This document shows, one piece after another, positions 24,427 through 33,807 of a stretch of 64,000 bases of DNA. The position numbers and the translations under genes were made by a program. Where the stretch lies: positions 806,001 through 870,000 of the forward strand of contig CANLEM010000001.1 of the NCBI GenBank assembly GCA_947489685.1, written 5' to 3'. The notes below the pieces were generated by a model, which was not told the origin of the DNA, ran no database searches, and saw only the letters and a list, made by a program, of their open reading frames with translations. The stretch is from an uncultured Aquimarina sp. GTDB taxonomy: Bacteria > Bacteroidota > Bacteroidia > Flavobacteriales > Flavobacteriaceae. Each line of letters opens with the position of its first letter. The stretch's first letter is position 1.

Positions 24427-25749
24427 ATGAATATTTCAAAAGAGCAATTAGACGAATTAAACGCAGTAGTTACTGTCGATATCGCCAAAGAAGATTATAC
24501 TGATAAGGTAGAGAATATCCTTAAGGACTATCGTAAAAATGCGAATATTCCTGGGTTTAGAAAAGGCCATGTCCCTATGGGATTGGTTAAGAAACAATAT
24601 GGAAAAGCAGTTTTGGTAGATGAGGTTAATAAACTGTTGCAAGAGGCTTTAAATAAGTATCTTACCGAAGAGAAATTGGATGTTTTGGGTAATCCTTTAC
24701 CTAAAGAACAAGAAAATTTTGATTGGGAAGCAGAAGATTACTCTTTTGAATTTGAGTTAGGGTTAGCTCCAAAGTTTGAAGTTAATTTGAATGGAAAAAA
24801 AGCAATAACACATTATAAGATTGTTGCTAATGATGAAATGATTGATAATCAAATCAAAACTATTCAAAAACAATACGGAAAACTTGTTCCTAAGGATGTA
24901 GCTGAAAAAGAGGACTTAATTGCTGGATCTTTTGCTAATGAAGAAAAAGAAATTAATAACCAAACTACAGTTTCTCTTGACAAGATTAAAGGAAAAAGAA
25001 ACCTTGACAAGTTTTTAAGTGCCAAGATTGGAGATGCTATTACATTAAAAACTAAAGGATTGTTTAATGATGATCATGATTTGATTAATGCATTAAAAAT
25101 TTCACATGATGATGCTCATGATTTGGATATTGAAGTAACATTTACAGTTACCGAAATAAATAAACAAGAGCTGGCAGATTTGGATCAAGAATTGTTTGAT
25201 AAGTTGTATGGCCCTGGTACGATAAAATCAGTAACCGAATTAAGAGATAAAATTAAGCAAGATGCTGAGAAGCAGTTCGAACAGCAGTCAGAACAACAAT
25301 TGCTTAATGCTATTACAGAAGCTGCTTTAGAGAATACTAAATTTGAGCTTCCTGTAGAATTTTTGCAAAAATGGATTCGAGCAACAGGAGAACAGCCAAT
25401 AACGGTTGATGAAGCTAAAGATGAATTTGAAAAAAGTGAAAAAGGATTGCGTTATCAGTTGATTGAAGGTAAAATTATCAATGATAATAATCTTCAGGTT
25501 ACTTTTGATGAACTTAAAGACTTTGCAAAAGATTTGATTAAAGGTCAGATGGCTCAATTTGGGCAAAATTCTCCAGAAGATAAAGAGTTAGAGGATATTG
25601 CAGCAAGAATATTGTCCAACCAAGATGAGGTTAAGAGAATCTCTGAACAGTTAATGAGTCAAAAACTGTTAAATTATTATAAAGAGAATGCTAAACTTAA
25701 AACAAAAGAGGTTAGCTTTGATGAATTCATAAAAGAAGTTTACAAATAG
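24427..25749 (+). CDS. tig: Trigger factor
   Basis: Ribosome-bound chaperone with prolyl isomerase activity. The product has 440 residues. The ribosome-binding signature is in NIPGFRKGHVPMGLVKKQYG near 38-57. The middle FKBP-like region is diverged, as usual in Bacteroidetes: the isomerase core is short and many active-site residues are not evident. The helical C-terminal domain is intact. The gene heads the conserved tig-clpP-clpX locus, but a terminator separates it from clpP. Confidence 0.95.
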   Translation: MNISKEQLDELNAVVTVDIAKEDYTDKVENILKDYRKNANIPGFRKGHVPMGLVKKQYGKAVLVDEVNKLLQEALNKYLTEEKLDVLGNPLPKEQENFDWEAEDYSFEFELGLAPKFEVNLNGKKAITHYKIVANDEMIDNQIKTIQKQYGKLVPKDVAEKEDLIAGSFANEEKEINNQTTVSLDKIKGKRNLDKFLSAKIGDAITLKTKGLFNDDHDLINALKISHDDAHDLDIEVTFTVTEINKQELADLDQELFDKLYGPGTIKSVTELRDKIKQDAEKQFEQQSEQQLLNAITEAALENTKFELPVEFLQKWIRATGEQPITVDEAKDEFEKSEKGLRYQLIEGKIINDNNLQVTFDELKDFAKDLIKGQMAQFGQNSPEDKELEDIAARILSNQDEVKRISEQLMSQKLLNYYKENAKLKTKEVSFDEFIKEVYK

Positions 25750-25790
25750 TAAATGTTATAATATACTAAGGAATTTATACTTATATTTAG

Positions 25791-25825
25791 GGCGTTAAAC
25801 CATCTTTTGGTTAACGCCTTTTTTA
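25791..25825 (+). terminator. Terminator between tig and clpP
   Basis: Hairpin GGCGTTAAACCA (25791-25802) / TGGTTAACGCC (25808-25818) with one bulged A, then a T-run. Confidence 0.85.
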
Positions 25826-25852
25826 TAAATAAAAATTTACAGAAAAAGAAAT

Positions 25853-26527
25853 ATGGATTACGGAAAAGAATTCGAAAAATACGCTACTAAGCATCATGGG
25901 ATTAATAGTAACTACTATAATCAGATTGTGAGCAGTATGTATCCAACAGGAATGACTCCTAATATCATAGAAGAACGCCAAATGAATATTGCTATTTTTG
26001 ACGTTTTTTCAAGATTGATGATGGATCGAATTATATTTTTAGGAACTGGCATTAATGATCAAGTTGCTAATATTGTTCAGGCGCAGTTGTTGTTTCTGGA
26101 AAGCGTAGATTCTTCAAAAGATATTCAGATATATATTAACTCACCAGGAGGAAGTGTATATGCTGGACTCGGGATATATGATACCATGCAGTTTATCAAA
26201 CCTGATGTGGCTACAATATGTACAGGTATGGCAGCTTCGATGGGAGCAGTATTGTTATGTGCTGGGCAAAAAGGAAAACGTTCGGGATTACCTCATAGCC
26301 GTGTGATGATTCATCAACCGTTAGGAGGAGCTCAAGGACAAGCAAGTGATATCGAAATCACAGCACGAGAAATACTTATATTAAAAGAAGAATTATATAA
26401 GATCATCGCAAAACATTCTGGACAAAAGTATGATAAGGTATATGAAGATAGTGATAGAGATTACTGGATGAAAGCTGATAAGGCCTTGGAATATGGAATG
26501 ATTGATGAAATTTTAAGTAGAGAATAA
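25853..26527 (+). CDS. clpP: ATP-dependent Clp protease proteolytic subunit
   Basis: Serine protease forming the double-heptamer chamber that works with ClpX. The product has 224 residues. Catalytic Ser129 lies in [10 protein letters not shown] and His154 in RVMIHQP; the Asp is in the [11 protein letters not shown] block near 203. The N-terminus is longer than in E. coli (about 30 residues before the conserved [19 protein letters not shown]), as usual in Bacteroidetes, where a propeptide is removed. clpX follows 92 bases downstream. Confidence 0.97.
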   Translation: MDYGKEFEKYATKHHGINSNYYNQIVSSMYPTGMTPNIIEERQMNIAIFDVFSRLMMDRIIFLGTGINDQVANIVQAQLLFLESVDSSKDIQIYINSPGGSVYAGLGIYDTMQFIKPDVATICTGMAASMGAVLLCAGQKGKRSGLPHSRVMIHQPLGGAQGQASDIEITAREILILKEELYKIIAKHSGQKYDKVYEDSDRDYWMKADKALEYGMIDEILSRE

Positions 26528-26619
26528 TAGTATTGCTCTTGTAATAAAGAGGAATTTGTATAGGTGATCTGTAGCGTAGACACAGATGATGAATTATGAT
26601 GAATAGAAACTAAATAACG

Positions 26620-27852
26620 ATGGCTAAAGAAGATTTAGAATGCTCTTTTTGTGGGAGAAAGAAGCCTGAAACTAATTTATTGATCGCAGGATTGGATGCA
26701 CATATTTGTGATCGATGCATAGTTCAGGCACATGGGATTGTTGTAGAAGAAGCCAAAGATGAAGAAACTGGAGAGCTTAGTAACGAATTGATGTTACGAA
26801 AGCCTATGGCAATTAAGAAGTTTTTGGATGAATATGTGATAGGACAGGAGTTTACCAAAAAAGTAATGTCTGTTGCTGTTTATAATCATTACAAGCGATT
26901 GCTTCAACCCCAAACCGAAGATGATATCGAGATTCAAAAAAGTAATATCATCATGGTAGGACAAACCGGTACGGGAAAAACATTAATGGCTAAAACCATA
27001 GCCAAAATGCTTAATGTGCCGCTGGCAATTGTAGATGCTACAGTGCTTACCGAAGCAGGGTACGTAGGAGAAGACGTTGAAAGTATTTTAACAAGATTGC
27101 TGCAAGCTGCTGATTATAATCTGGAGAAAGCACAACGTGGGATTGTATTTATCGACGAAATCGATAAAATCGCGCGTAAAAGTGATAATCCTAGTATTAC
27201 TCGTGATGTTTCGGGAGAAGGAGTGCAGCAAGCGCTATTAAAGCTCTTAGAGGGTACCATTGTAAACGTTCCGCCAAAGGGAGGTAGAAAACATCCCGAT
27301 CAAAAGTTTATTGAAGTAAATACAGAAAATATTCTTTTTATAGCTGGAGGTGCATTCGACGGAATTGAAAAAATTATTCAAAAGCGTTTAAATATGCAGG
27401 CAGTAGGGTATAGTGCTTCAAAAAGTGAAGATGCTATCGAAAAGGATAATCTATTGCAATATATTATACCTAAAGATTTAAAAGATTTTGGATTGATTCC
27501 GGAGATCATAGGTCGATTACCTGTGCTTTCGTATATGAATCCTTTAGATGCCGAAACATTAAGGTCTATCTTAACAGCTCCCAAGAATGCTATAATTAAA
27601 CAGTATAAGAAATTGTTTGAGATGGATAATATAGAGTTTTCTATTACCGACGGTGCATTGGATTATATTGTAGATAAAGCTATGGAATATAGGCTTGGTG
27701 CGCGTGGTTTAAGATCTCTATGTGAAGCTATTTTGACAGATGCGATGTTTGAATTGCCCGAGAGTGAGGAAAGTGAGTTTAGAGTGACCAAGGATTATGC
27801 AGAGAAGAAACTTAATAAGTCAACTGTTAAAAAACTAAAGGCAGTTTCTTAA
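26620..27852 (+). CDS. clpX: ATP-dependent Clp protease ATP-binding subunit ClpX
   Basis: AAA+ unfoldase that feeds substrates to ClpP. The product has 410 residues. The N-terminal zinc-binding domain has Cys8, Cys11, Cys30 and Cys33. Walker A is GQTGTGKT near 115, Walker B is [11 protein letters not shown] near 180, and the pore and sensor regions ([33 protein letters not shown]) are all present. It is the last gene of the locus and ends at a long hairpin terminator. Confidence 0.97.
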   Translation: MAKEDLECSFCGRKKPETNLLIAGLDAHICDRCIVQAHGIVVEEAKDEETGELSNELMLRKPMAIKKFLDEYVIGQEFTKKVMSVAVYNHYKRLLQPQTEDDIEIQKSNIIMVGQTGTGKTLMAKTIAKMLNVPLAIVDATVLTEAGYVGEDVESILTRLLQAADYNLEKAQRGIVFIDEIDKIARKSDNPSITRDVSGEGVQQALLKLLEGTIVNVPPKGGRKHPDQKFIEVNTENILFIAGGAFDGIEKIIQKRLNMQAVGYSASKSEDAIEKDNLLQYIIPKDLKDFGLIPEIIGRLPVLSYMNPLDAETLRSILTAPKNAIIKQYKKLFEMDNIEFSITDGALDYIVDKAMEYRLGARGLRSLCEAILTDAMFELPESEESEFRVTKDYAEKKLNKSTVKKLKAVS

Positions 27853-27879
27853 CTTATTAGAAGACTCATTTATATATAA

Positions 27880-27915
27880 AAAAACACCTTTATATCCGAT
27901 ATAAAGGTGTTTTTT
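27880..27915 (+). terminator. Terminator of clpX
   Basis: Long self-complementary hairpin AAAAACACCTTTATATC (27880-27896) with its complement from 27898, ending in Ts. The base-paired ends also serve the convergent small gene on the minus strand. Confidence 0.85.
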
Positions 27916-27946
27916 GTTGGTAGTGATTAGTTGGATAAATCTTATT

Positions 27947-28282
27947 TTAATAAGTATAGGATATCCGTTCTTTGTTATTAGTAATAATGTCTTCTGTATT
28001 TCTTAAAGCGATATGACTATCTTTAAGTTGAATGTCAAAATTGTTCTCATGAAGTAAAGCCTCGTAAAAAGTAACCTTAGAAATTTCGCTGTAACATACA
28101 GCATCGTCTTCTAATGTGTTCTTTTGTTGAAGTGCTTCAAACGAAGAAATGCCCTTATCAGTTTTTACAACTTCGGCTATTTCATTATTCTTACTGTCAT
28201 TAGGAGTTGTAGTTTTAATTTCTTGTGCACTTATTCCTGCAACTAAGAACAAAAAAACAAAACAAGATATTGTAGATTTCAT
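27947..28282 (-). CDS. Small secreted protein, unrecognised
   Basis: The product has 111 residues with a signal peptide (MKSTISCFVFLFLVAGISAQE). The mature part of about 90 residues is polar, with one Cys and no recognisable motif. It contains SSFEALQQKNTLEDDAVCYSE and ends RISYTY. The gene lies alone between clpX and the GH3 gene, with about 250 bases of AT-rich sequence upstream in which no clear promoter was found. No function is proposed. The coding call rests on the signal peptide and an uninterrupted frame. Confidence 0.6.
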   Translation of the reverse strand: MKSTISCFVFLFLVAGISAQEIKTTTPNDSKNNEIAEVVKTDKGISSFEALQQKNTLEDDAVCYSEISKVTFYEALLHENNFDIQLKDSHIALRNTEDIITNNKERISYTY

Positions 28283-28534
28283 ATTTTCAGGGCTTGGAAA
28301 AATTTATAACTATCTGGTAACAAATTTAATATGAAAATAAGCCGTCAAAAAGTAATTCTTAAACTTTTAGATTAAACGCTTTTTTTGAACGATGAAAAAC
28401 ACTTTTTTTTGTTAAAAATTACATTTCGTACATAATTTTTTTACGGTTTAACCGTATTTTTTAATTCATTTTCCGACCATATGTTGTTAAAAACGTCAAA
28501 TTTCTTCAGATCGGTATGCCTTGACTCTTGACAA

Positions 28535-30064
28535 TCAGGAAAATGATTTTATACTATTCAATTCTAGCAATTCATCCATGTAAGTTCTCTTGTTCGAAAG
28601 CCTGGGGATTTTATGTTGTCCGCCCAATTTATTATTTTTTTTAAGCCAGTCATAAAACAATCCTTTTCTAGCCTCTTGTATTTGGAGCATATTTAAGGTA
28701 GTGTCGTTATATCGTTTAGCTTCGTAATCACTGTTTACTTGTTGTAGGTTTTGATCCAAAAGATGTTTAAACAAATCAATATCCTCAGGAGGTTTATTAA
28801 ATTCGATAACCCACTCATGGGCACCTTTTTCTCTTCCTATCATAAAAATGGGTGCTACTGTATATTCTACGATTTCGCTATTTGTTGTTTTGGTGGTTTT
28901 TCGGAGTGCTTCTTCGGCGTTTTCAATAATCAATTCTTCACCAAATACATTAATGTGGTGTTTTGTTCTGCCCGACACTTTTATTCGGTAAGGGTTGGTA
29001 GATGTAAAACGTACCGTATCTCCTATTTGATATCTCCATAACCCTGCATTAGTAGTAATTATAACGGCATAATTTTCTCCTATTTCTACTTCGCTTAAGG
29101 GAATTACCTTTTCATCTTTAGTGCCATAAGTACCCATAGGGATAAATTCATAAAATATTCCATAATCCAACATTAATAATAGTTCTGAGGAGTCATTATG
29201 ATCCTGAATAGCAAAGAAACCTTCAGAAGCATTATATATTTCATAATACTTAAAAGAGTTTTTGGGTAAGATTTTGTTGTATTGATCTCTGTAGGGCTCA
29301 AAACTTACTCCCCCATGAAAATATACTTCTAGATTGCTCCAAATTTCAAAAAGATTTTCTTTTCCAGTGGCTTCAAGTACTTCGTTAAGTAAAACAAGCA
29401 TCCAGGAAGGTACACCCGCCAGGCTTGTAACATTTTCCTGAATAGTTTCGTTAACTATGGCTTTCATTTTATACTCCCAATCACTCATTAATGAAACTTC
29501 GCTACTTGGAGTAGAGCTAAAATCAGCCCAAAACGGCATGTTGTCAATAATAATTGCAGATAAATCACCAAAAGAAGTTCCATTTTCTTTATACAGTTCT
29601 TTACTGCCACCAAGCCGAAGACTTTTTCCTGTAAAAAGCTTAGCATTTTCATTATTGTTAAGATACATACACAACAAATCTTTTCCTGCTGCAAAATGAC
29701 AATCCTCAAGAGATTCTTGACTTACAGGAATAAACTTACTTTTTGCACTGGTGGTCCCGCTAGATTTAGCAAACCATTTGATTGGGGTTGGCCAGAAAAT
29801 ATTATGTTCTCCTAGACGACTCCTTTCGATCATGGGTTCGTAATCCTCATAAGATCTAATAGGAACGCGTTCTTTAAAAGTTTCATAATTATGAATTGTA
29901 GAGAAATCATAGCTCTTTCCAAATTCTGTGTTTTTCGCTGTTTCCAATAATACATGCAATAATTCGAGCTGGACTTCATTGGGATACTTTAAGAAAAGTT
30001 CCATTTGATGAAATCGCTTTTTTAAGAACCAGCTGGCAATAGAATTAACTAGTGGGATTGGCAT
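28535..30064 (-). CDS. GH3 (auxin-responsive promoter) family adenylating enzyme
   Basis: The product has 509 residues, full family length. GH3 proteins belong to the ANL superfamily, which adenylates carboxylates and, in plants, joins them to amino acids. The ATP-binding motif SSGTTSAKSKFIP lies near 106, the second motif is YEIYNASEGFFAIQ near 275, and the third is YRIKVSGRTKHHINVFGEELI near 360. Bacterial GH3 genes are frequent in Bacteroidetes, with unknown substrates. The gene is divergent from the DUF2797 gene; the 121-base space between holds a 7-bp inverted repeat TTCAGAT/ATCTGAA (30106-30126). Confidence 0.9.
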   Translation of the reverse strand: MPIPLVNSIASWFLKKRFHQMELFLKYPNEVQLELLHVLLETAKNTEFGKSYDFSTIHNYETFKERVPIRSYEDYEPMIERSRLGEHNIFWPTPIKWFAKSSGTTSAKSKFIPVSQESLEDCHFAAGKDLLCMYLNNNENAKLFTGKSLRLGGSKELYKENGTSFGDLSAIIIDNMPFWADFSSTPSSEVSLMSDWEYKMKAIVNETIQENVTSLAGVPSWMLVLLNEVLEATGKENLFEIWSNLEVYFHGGVSFEPYRDQYNKILPKNSFKYYEIYNASEGFFAIQDHNDSSELLLMLDYGIFYEFIPMGTYGTKDEKVIPLSEVEIGENYAVIITTNAGLWRYQIGDTVRFTSTNPYRIKVSGRTKHHINVFGEELIIENAEEALRKTTKTTNSEIVEYTVAPIFMIGREKGAHEWVIEFNKPPEDIDLFKHLLDQNLQQVNSDYEAKRYNDTTLNMLQIQEARKGLFYDWLKKNNKLGGQHKIPRLSNKRTYMDELLELNSIKSFS

Positions 30065-30185
30065 TTTTTGATGTATATTTATGCGAAAATTGTGGTTTAT
30101 TTGTGTTCAGATTGTTGTGATCTGAAAACTAAAATAATAAAAATAATTACATTCTTCCCAGAACCTTAATTTATAATACAACTTT

Positions 30186-30980
30186 ATGCAATATCAAGGG
30201 GTACTTACAAAGATGCAAACCGAAATAGGGAGTCCTATTCAATATTATCTGGTTTTCGAATCTGATTTTATTCATATCAATCAATTATTGAATAAAAAAA
30301 TAAATATAGCATTTGTGGGATATCAATGTCTTGCTTGTGGCGAGAATAAAAAGATATTTAGACAAGGATATTGTTATGATGATTTTTATAACCAACCTCA
30401 AGTGGGGGATTGGGTTATGCGTCCCGAGTTAAGTACAGCGCATCTTGGTGTCGAAGATAGAGATCTTGAGTTTGAAAAAAAGGCGCAACTTCAACCTCAT
30501 ATTGTATACTTGGCTAATTCTAGTAATGTTAAAGTGGGAGTAACGCGTAAATCTCAAGTTCCTACACGATGGATAGATCAAGGAGCGCATGAAGCGATTG
30601 AGATTGTCGAGGTGCCAAACAGATATTTGGCAGGGATTACTGAGGTAGCTTTAAAAGAACAGGTGGCCGATAAAACAAATTGGCGCACCATGCTAAAAAA
30701 TGAAATTGTAGATGAGGATCTTGTAGCGTTTAAGGATAAGATGAAAGGTTTTATTCCTGATGAGGTGAAAGAATATTTTATCGAAAACGGAAAAGAAACC
30801 AAATTAGATTTTCCGGTGTTGCGATATCCAGATAAGTTGAAAAGCCTTAACCTTGAAAAAACACCTGAGTACTCTGGTATTTTAAAAGGAATTAAAGGGC
30901 AGTACCTTATTTTTGAAGATAATACCGTTTTTAATGTTAGAAATAATGAAGGTTATGTTGTGCGGTTAACTATTAATTAA
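30186..30980 (+). CDS. DUF2797 family zinc-binding protein
   Basis: The product has 264 residues. The Cys-rich element CLACGENKKIFRQGYCYDDF near 48-67 is a probable zinc site. The conserved core VYLANSSNVKVGVTRKSQVPTRWIDQGAHEA near 105-135 and the following EVPNRYLAGITEVALKE resemble a GIY-YIG-like arrangement (Y, GVTR, RW.DQGA). DUF2797 members are widespread in Bacteroidetes and Actinobacteria; their function is not established. The 3' end overlaps the convergent decarboxylase gene by 8 bases. Confidence 0.88.
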   Translation: MQYQGVLTKMQTEIGSPIQYYLVFESDFIHINQLLNKKINIAFVGYQCLACGENKKIFRQGYCYDDFYNQPQVGDWVMRPELSTAHLGVEDRDLEFEKKAQLQPHIVYLANSSNVKVGVTRKSQVPTRWIDQGAHEAIEIVEVPNRYLAGITEVALKEQVADKTNWRTMLKNEIVDEDLVAFKDKMKGFIPDEVKEYFIENGKETKLDFPVLRYPDKLKSLNLEKTPEYSGILKGIKGQYLIFEDNTVFNVRNNEGYVVRLTIN

Positions 30981-32433
30981 CCCTTTCATTAATTATAGCC
31001 AGTTCTTCTTTTCCGTAAATTTCGCATTGTTCGAGGGTGCTTACAATATCTTCGATAGTGGTTCTTGGGTTTATAAGGCACATTCTAAGTACAACTTGCC
31101 CTTGTAAAACAGTTGTTACCAGTAGTGCCTCTCTAGAATCGGTTATTTTTTTCGAAATATTTTGATTTACACGATCTAATTCTTCTTCAGAGAGATTTTG
31201 TTGTATAGGGTTGTATCTAAAATTTATAATAGCCAATGTAGCTGGTGATGTAATTTCCCATAAAACACTTTTTCTTAAAATCGCTTCAGTTTGTTCTGCT
31301 AAGTCGATATTATAAGTTATGGCCTTTTTGAAAGATGCTAGTCCAAAAGTTTTTAAAGACATATAAAACTTCAAAGCACGAAAACGTCGGGTAAGCTGGA
31401 TACCATGATCATAAAAATTGATTTCGGATTGATTGCCTTCTATATCTCTAAGGTATTCAGGTTTTTCAGTAAAAGTACTACTCAGCCATTCATGGTTTTT
31501 GACCAGTAAGCAACCCATCTCATAGGGTTGAAAAAACCATTTATGTGGATCTACAGTTAACGAATCTGCTCGCTCTATTCCTTTTAAAAGTTGTTTTCCG
31601 TTTTCTGAGAGTATAGCTGCTCCTCCATAAGCTCCATCAATGTGAAACCATAAATTTTCGGTTTTACAGATATTGGCCATTTCCTCAAGAGGGTCTACAG
31701 TTCCCGTGTTAGTAGTTCCTGCAGAGGCAATAATGCAAAAAGGTTGTAACCCTTCTAGGCGATCTCGGGCGATTATATTTTTTAGCTTATTTAGGGATAT
31801 TTTAAATTCGAGATCTGTTGGGATTATTCTAATTTGCTCTTTTTTAAACCCAATAACCTTAATTGCTTTTATGTTAGATGAGTGCGCTTGGTCAGAAAGG
31901 TATATGGTAGCTTTCGAAAAATCACTTCCGCATTTTATTCTACGTGCTGTTACCAAAGCTGTTAAATTGGCCATAGAACCTCCACTAGTAAAGATACCTC
32001 CTCCTTTTTTTGTTGGAAATCCAAAAATATTCAATAACCAATTCATGGTTACGATCTCTAATTCTGCAGCAGCAGGGGATGCCGCCCAACCACCAGAAAA
32101 GATATTGAATCCGGTAGCCAAAGTATCCGCCATTACGCTAATATAATTACTGGGGCCAGGAACAAAAGAATAGGACTTAGGATGTGATACAATGTTACTA
32201 TGTGGTATGATTTGATTCATTACAAAGTCTAAAACTTCATTGGGAGACGAAGGCAAATTAGGGATGTCTTCGGCAAGTAAAGAATCCATTTCTTCTCTCG
32301 AAGCCATGGCTACTGGCTTTTTATCTTTTTGGGTTTCAAAATGATCTACAATATGGTCAATAACCTTATAGCCATATTGTTTCATTTCTTCTTTAGATAA
32401 TTTCAATTTCGAATTGAGGTCATTTTTAATCAT
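30973..32433 (-). CDS. Pyridoxal-phosphate-dependent decarboxylase (group II, aromatic/diaminobutyrate type)
   Basis: A possible GTG start lies at 32439; the ATG at 32433 (MIKNDLN) is preferred (486 residues). The PLP-binding Lys is in TVDPHKWFFQPY near 308, with upstream FHIDGAYGGAA (Asp contacting the pyridine N) and SAGTTNTGTVDP. The fold is that of aromatic L-amino-acid and 2,4-diaminobutyrate decarboxylases; the exact substrate cannot be told. The LysE-type exporter gene lies upstream on the same strand, 100 bases away. A 10-bp inverted repeat flanks the probable -7 element TACATTTG (32461-32468), suggesting regulation. Confidence 0.88.
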   Translation of the reverse strand: MIKNDLNSKLKLSKEEMKQYGYKVIDHIVDHFETQKDKKPVAMASREEMDSLLAEDIPNLPSSPNEVLDFVMNQIIPHSNIVSHPKSYSFVPGPSNYISVMADTLATGFNIFSGGWAASPAAAELEIVTMNWLLNIFGFPTKKGGGIFTSGGSMANLTALVTARRIKCGSDFSKATIYLSDQAHSSNIKAIKVIGFKKEQIRIIPTDLEFKISLNKLKNIIARDRLEGLQPFCIIASAGTTNTGTVDPLEEMANICKTENLWFHIDGAYGGAAILSENGKQLLKGIERADSLTVDPHKWFFQPYEMGCLLVKNHEWLSSTFTEKPEYLRDIEGNQSEINFYDHGIQLTRRFRALKFYMSLKTFGLASFKKAITYNIDLAEQTEAILRKSVLWEITSPATLAIINFRYNPIQQNLSEEELDRVNQNISKKITDSREALLVTTVLQGQVVLRMCLINPRTTIEDIVSTLEQCEIYGKEELAIINERVN

Positions 32434-32448
32434 GATCACATATTTTTA

Positions 32449-32485
32449 TCACAACATAGGCAAATGTAAGAAGTGTATGTTGTGA
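32449..32485 (-). promoter_or_regulatory. Promoter with inverted repeat upstream of the decarboxylase gene
   Basis: On the minus strand the -7 element TACATTTG occupies 32461-32468. It is enclosed by a perfect 10-bp inverted repeat, TCACAACATA (32449-32458) and TATGTTGTGA (32476-32485), 17 bases apart. The position suits a repressor operator. A stem-loop at the end of the upstream LysE transcript is the alternative, but it has no T-run. Confidence 0.5.
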
Positions 32486-32535
32486 TTTACTTGTATAATC
32501 TGATAAAAAAATGGTACGTTGCTAGTATTTACAAA

Positions 32536-33174
32536 CTAATCTATAATAAATTTTATACTCTGAAATATAGAAATAGTTATTAAGGCAATACCGATTATTC
32601 TATGAAGTTTGGTTTTGGAGCCTTCTTGTTTCTGAGACATTTTATTTCCCCATTTACCATAGAAATAGAGGGTGCCGATTTTGCCCAGATAAATCCCTAG
32701 GAAAAATAATGCAAGTGATGAAATTGGGTTTTGAGTCGTTAATTCAAAAATATATTTGTTGGTAAGGGATATAGCGATAATCCAGTAAATAATGACCGGG
32801 GGATTAAGTAGTGCCAACGAGAATCCGGTTAAAAATTTGGATTTGGGTAATTTAGTTCGGTATTTGGATTTCGACTTTGCATTGTTTTCTTTTGATTTGA
32901 TCACCATAAAATAGATGCCAATACCAAAAAATACTGTAATAAAAACTATTTGAATCCATCTGTTTTCCTGAAAAAAATCTGATAACTCCATACTACAGTG
33001 TAGTGCAAAAAAAGCCAACAATACTTCGCCTACGCCTGCGGCCATTGCTACATAGGATGCTTTTTTAATATTTTCTTTAATAGAGGTGTTAATTACTGCC
33101 AAATTAACTGCTCCTATAGGAGCTGCTCCTATCATAGCAATTATGGTTCCAATAAAAAGATATAGTATAGTCAT
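32536..33174 (-). CDS. LysE/RhtB family exporter
   Basis: The product has 212 residues with six hydrophobic segments. The N-terminus contains GAAPIGAVNLAVINTS, the LysE-type signature (G..PGP variant), and LLNPPVIIYWI near 113 matches the second conserved loop. These proteins export amino acids or their derivatives. Its place upstream of a PLP decarboxylase on the same strand suggests amine or amino-acid export, but the 100-base gap with a separate promoter makes co-regulation uncertain. Confidence 0.85.
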   Translation of the reverse strand: MTILYLFIGTIIAMIGAAPIGAVNLAVINTSIKENIKKASYVAMAAGVGEVLLAFFALHCSMELSDFFQENRWIQIVFITVFFGIGIYFMVIKSKENNAKSKSKYRTKLPKSKFLTGFSLALLNPPVIIYWIIAISLTNKYIFELTTQNPISSLALFFLGIYLGKIGTLYFYGKWGNKMSQKQEGSKTKLHRIIGIALITISIFQSIKFIID

Positions 33175-33231
33175 ACCAGCTTAGTTGTGATTATTTGTAA
33201 AATCTTACAGAGGATAAGAACAAAAAACAAA

Positions 33232-33251
33232 GAAGCGGCATTTGCCGCTTC
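33232..33251 (-). terminator. Terminator after the duplicated module
   Basis: Hairpin GAAGCGGC (33232-33239) / GCCGCTTC (33244-33251), 4-nt loop, followed on the minus strand by TTTGTTTTTTG. It lies 47 bases after the 147-residue gene and closes the second copy of the module. Confidence 0.8.
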
Positions 33252-33297
33252 CTACCCTAAGTAATATAATGATAATTTAAAAACACATTATAGATTT

Positions 33298-33741
33298 TTA
33301 AAAACTTCCGTTGACGCCTATTCGCATCTTCTTGATAATATCTTCAAAGTAGAGTATAGTCCAGATAATTTTTTCGGTATCGGCATATGGGACTAGTTCT
33401 TCAATAACTTCTTTGGTGGTAGTTAGATTTTTTTCGGTTGCTTCGGTGTTGCTTTTCAAGATTTTAAGATGTCGTGAGTCTTCTTTAATTCCTATGTCAC
33501 TTAATTTTACACCAGCTTCATTGGTTAGAGAGATTAGGGGGAGTATAGTCATGATTTCTTCTACACGATCCTTGTATAGTTTTATGAGTTCTCCTTTTTT
33601 CAATACTTCAAGATCATTAATAGTATGAAATTTACTTATTTGTTTCTTCTGAGTAAAAAATACTGGGTTGTATGCCTTTTGCGCTATAGAACCTTGAATA
33701 ATTACAATAAAGAAAAAAATGGTAGATAAGAATTTGAACAT
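33298..33741 (-). CDS. Small secreted protein, module gene B copy 2
   Basis: The product has 147 residues with a signal peptide (MFKFLSTIFFFIVIIQGSIAQ). It is a clear paralogue of 35597-36034: shared blocks are KFHTI.DLE.LKKGELI.LY, LTNEAGV.LSDIGIKE and PYADTEKI.W.ILYFE.IIKK.RIG.NG.F. The sequence is helical, with no known domain recognised. In both copies the gene follows a parallel-beta-helix-like partner, so the two products probably work together outside the cytoplasm (inference). It ends at a hairpin terminator. Confidence 0.75.
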   Translation of the reverse strand: MFKFLSTIFFFIVIIQGSIAQKAYNPVFFTQKKQISKFHTINDLEVLKKGELIKLYKDRVEEIMTILPLISLTNEAGVKLSDIGIKEDSRHLKILKSNTEATEKNLTTTKEVIEELVPYADTEKIIWTILYFEDIIKKMRIGVNGSF

Positions 33742-33807
33742 ATAATTTTTGATAAAATGTTTTTTGATCCGATTTTAGGAATCCCAAAAATCGGATCAAA
33801 TTAAAAT

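Noticed and set aside
30106-30126. TTCAGAT/ATCTGAA palindrome between GH3 and DUF2797 genes as an operator
   Set aside because: Only 7 bp, no match to a promoter element or regulator gene nearby; noted in the GH3 entry but not scored.
32449-32485. cAMP-CRP type site
   Set aside because: The half-sites are in the order TCACA...TGTGA with 27 bases between them, not TGTGA-N6-TCACA.
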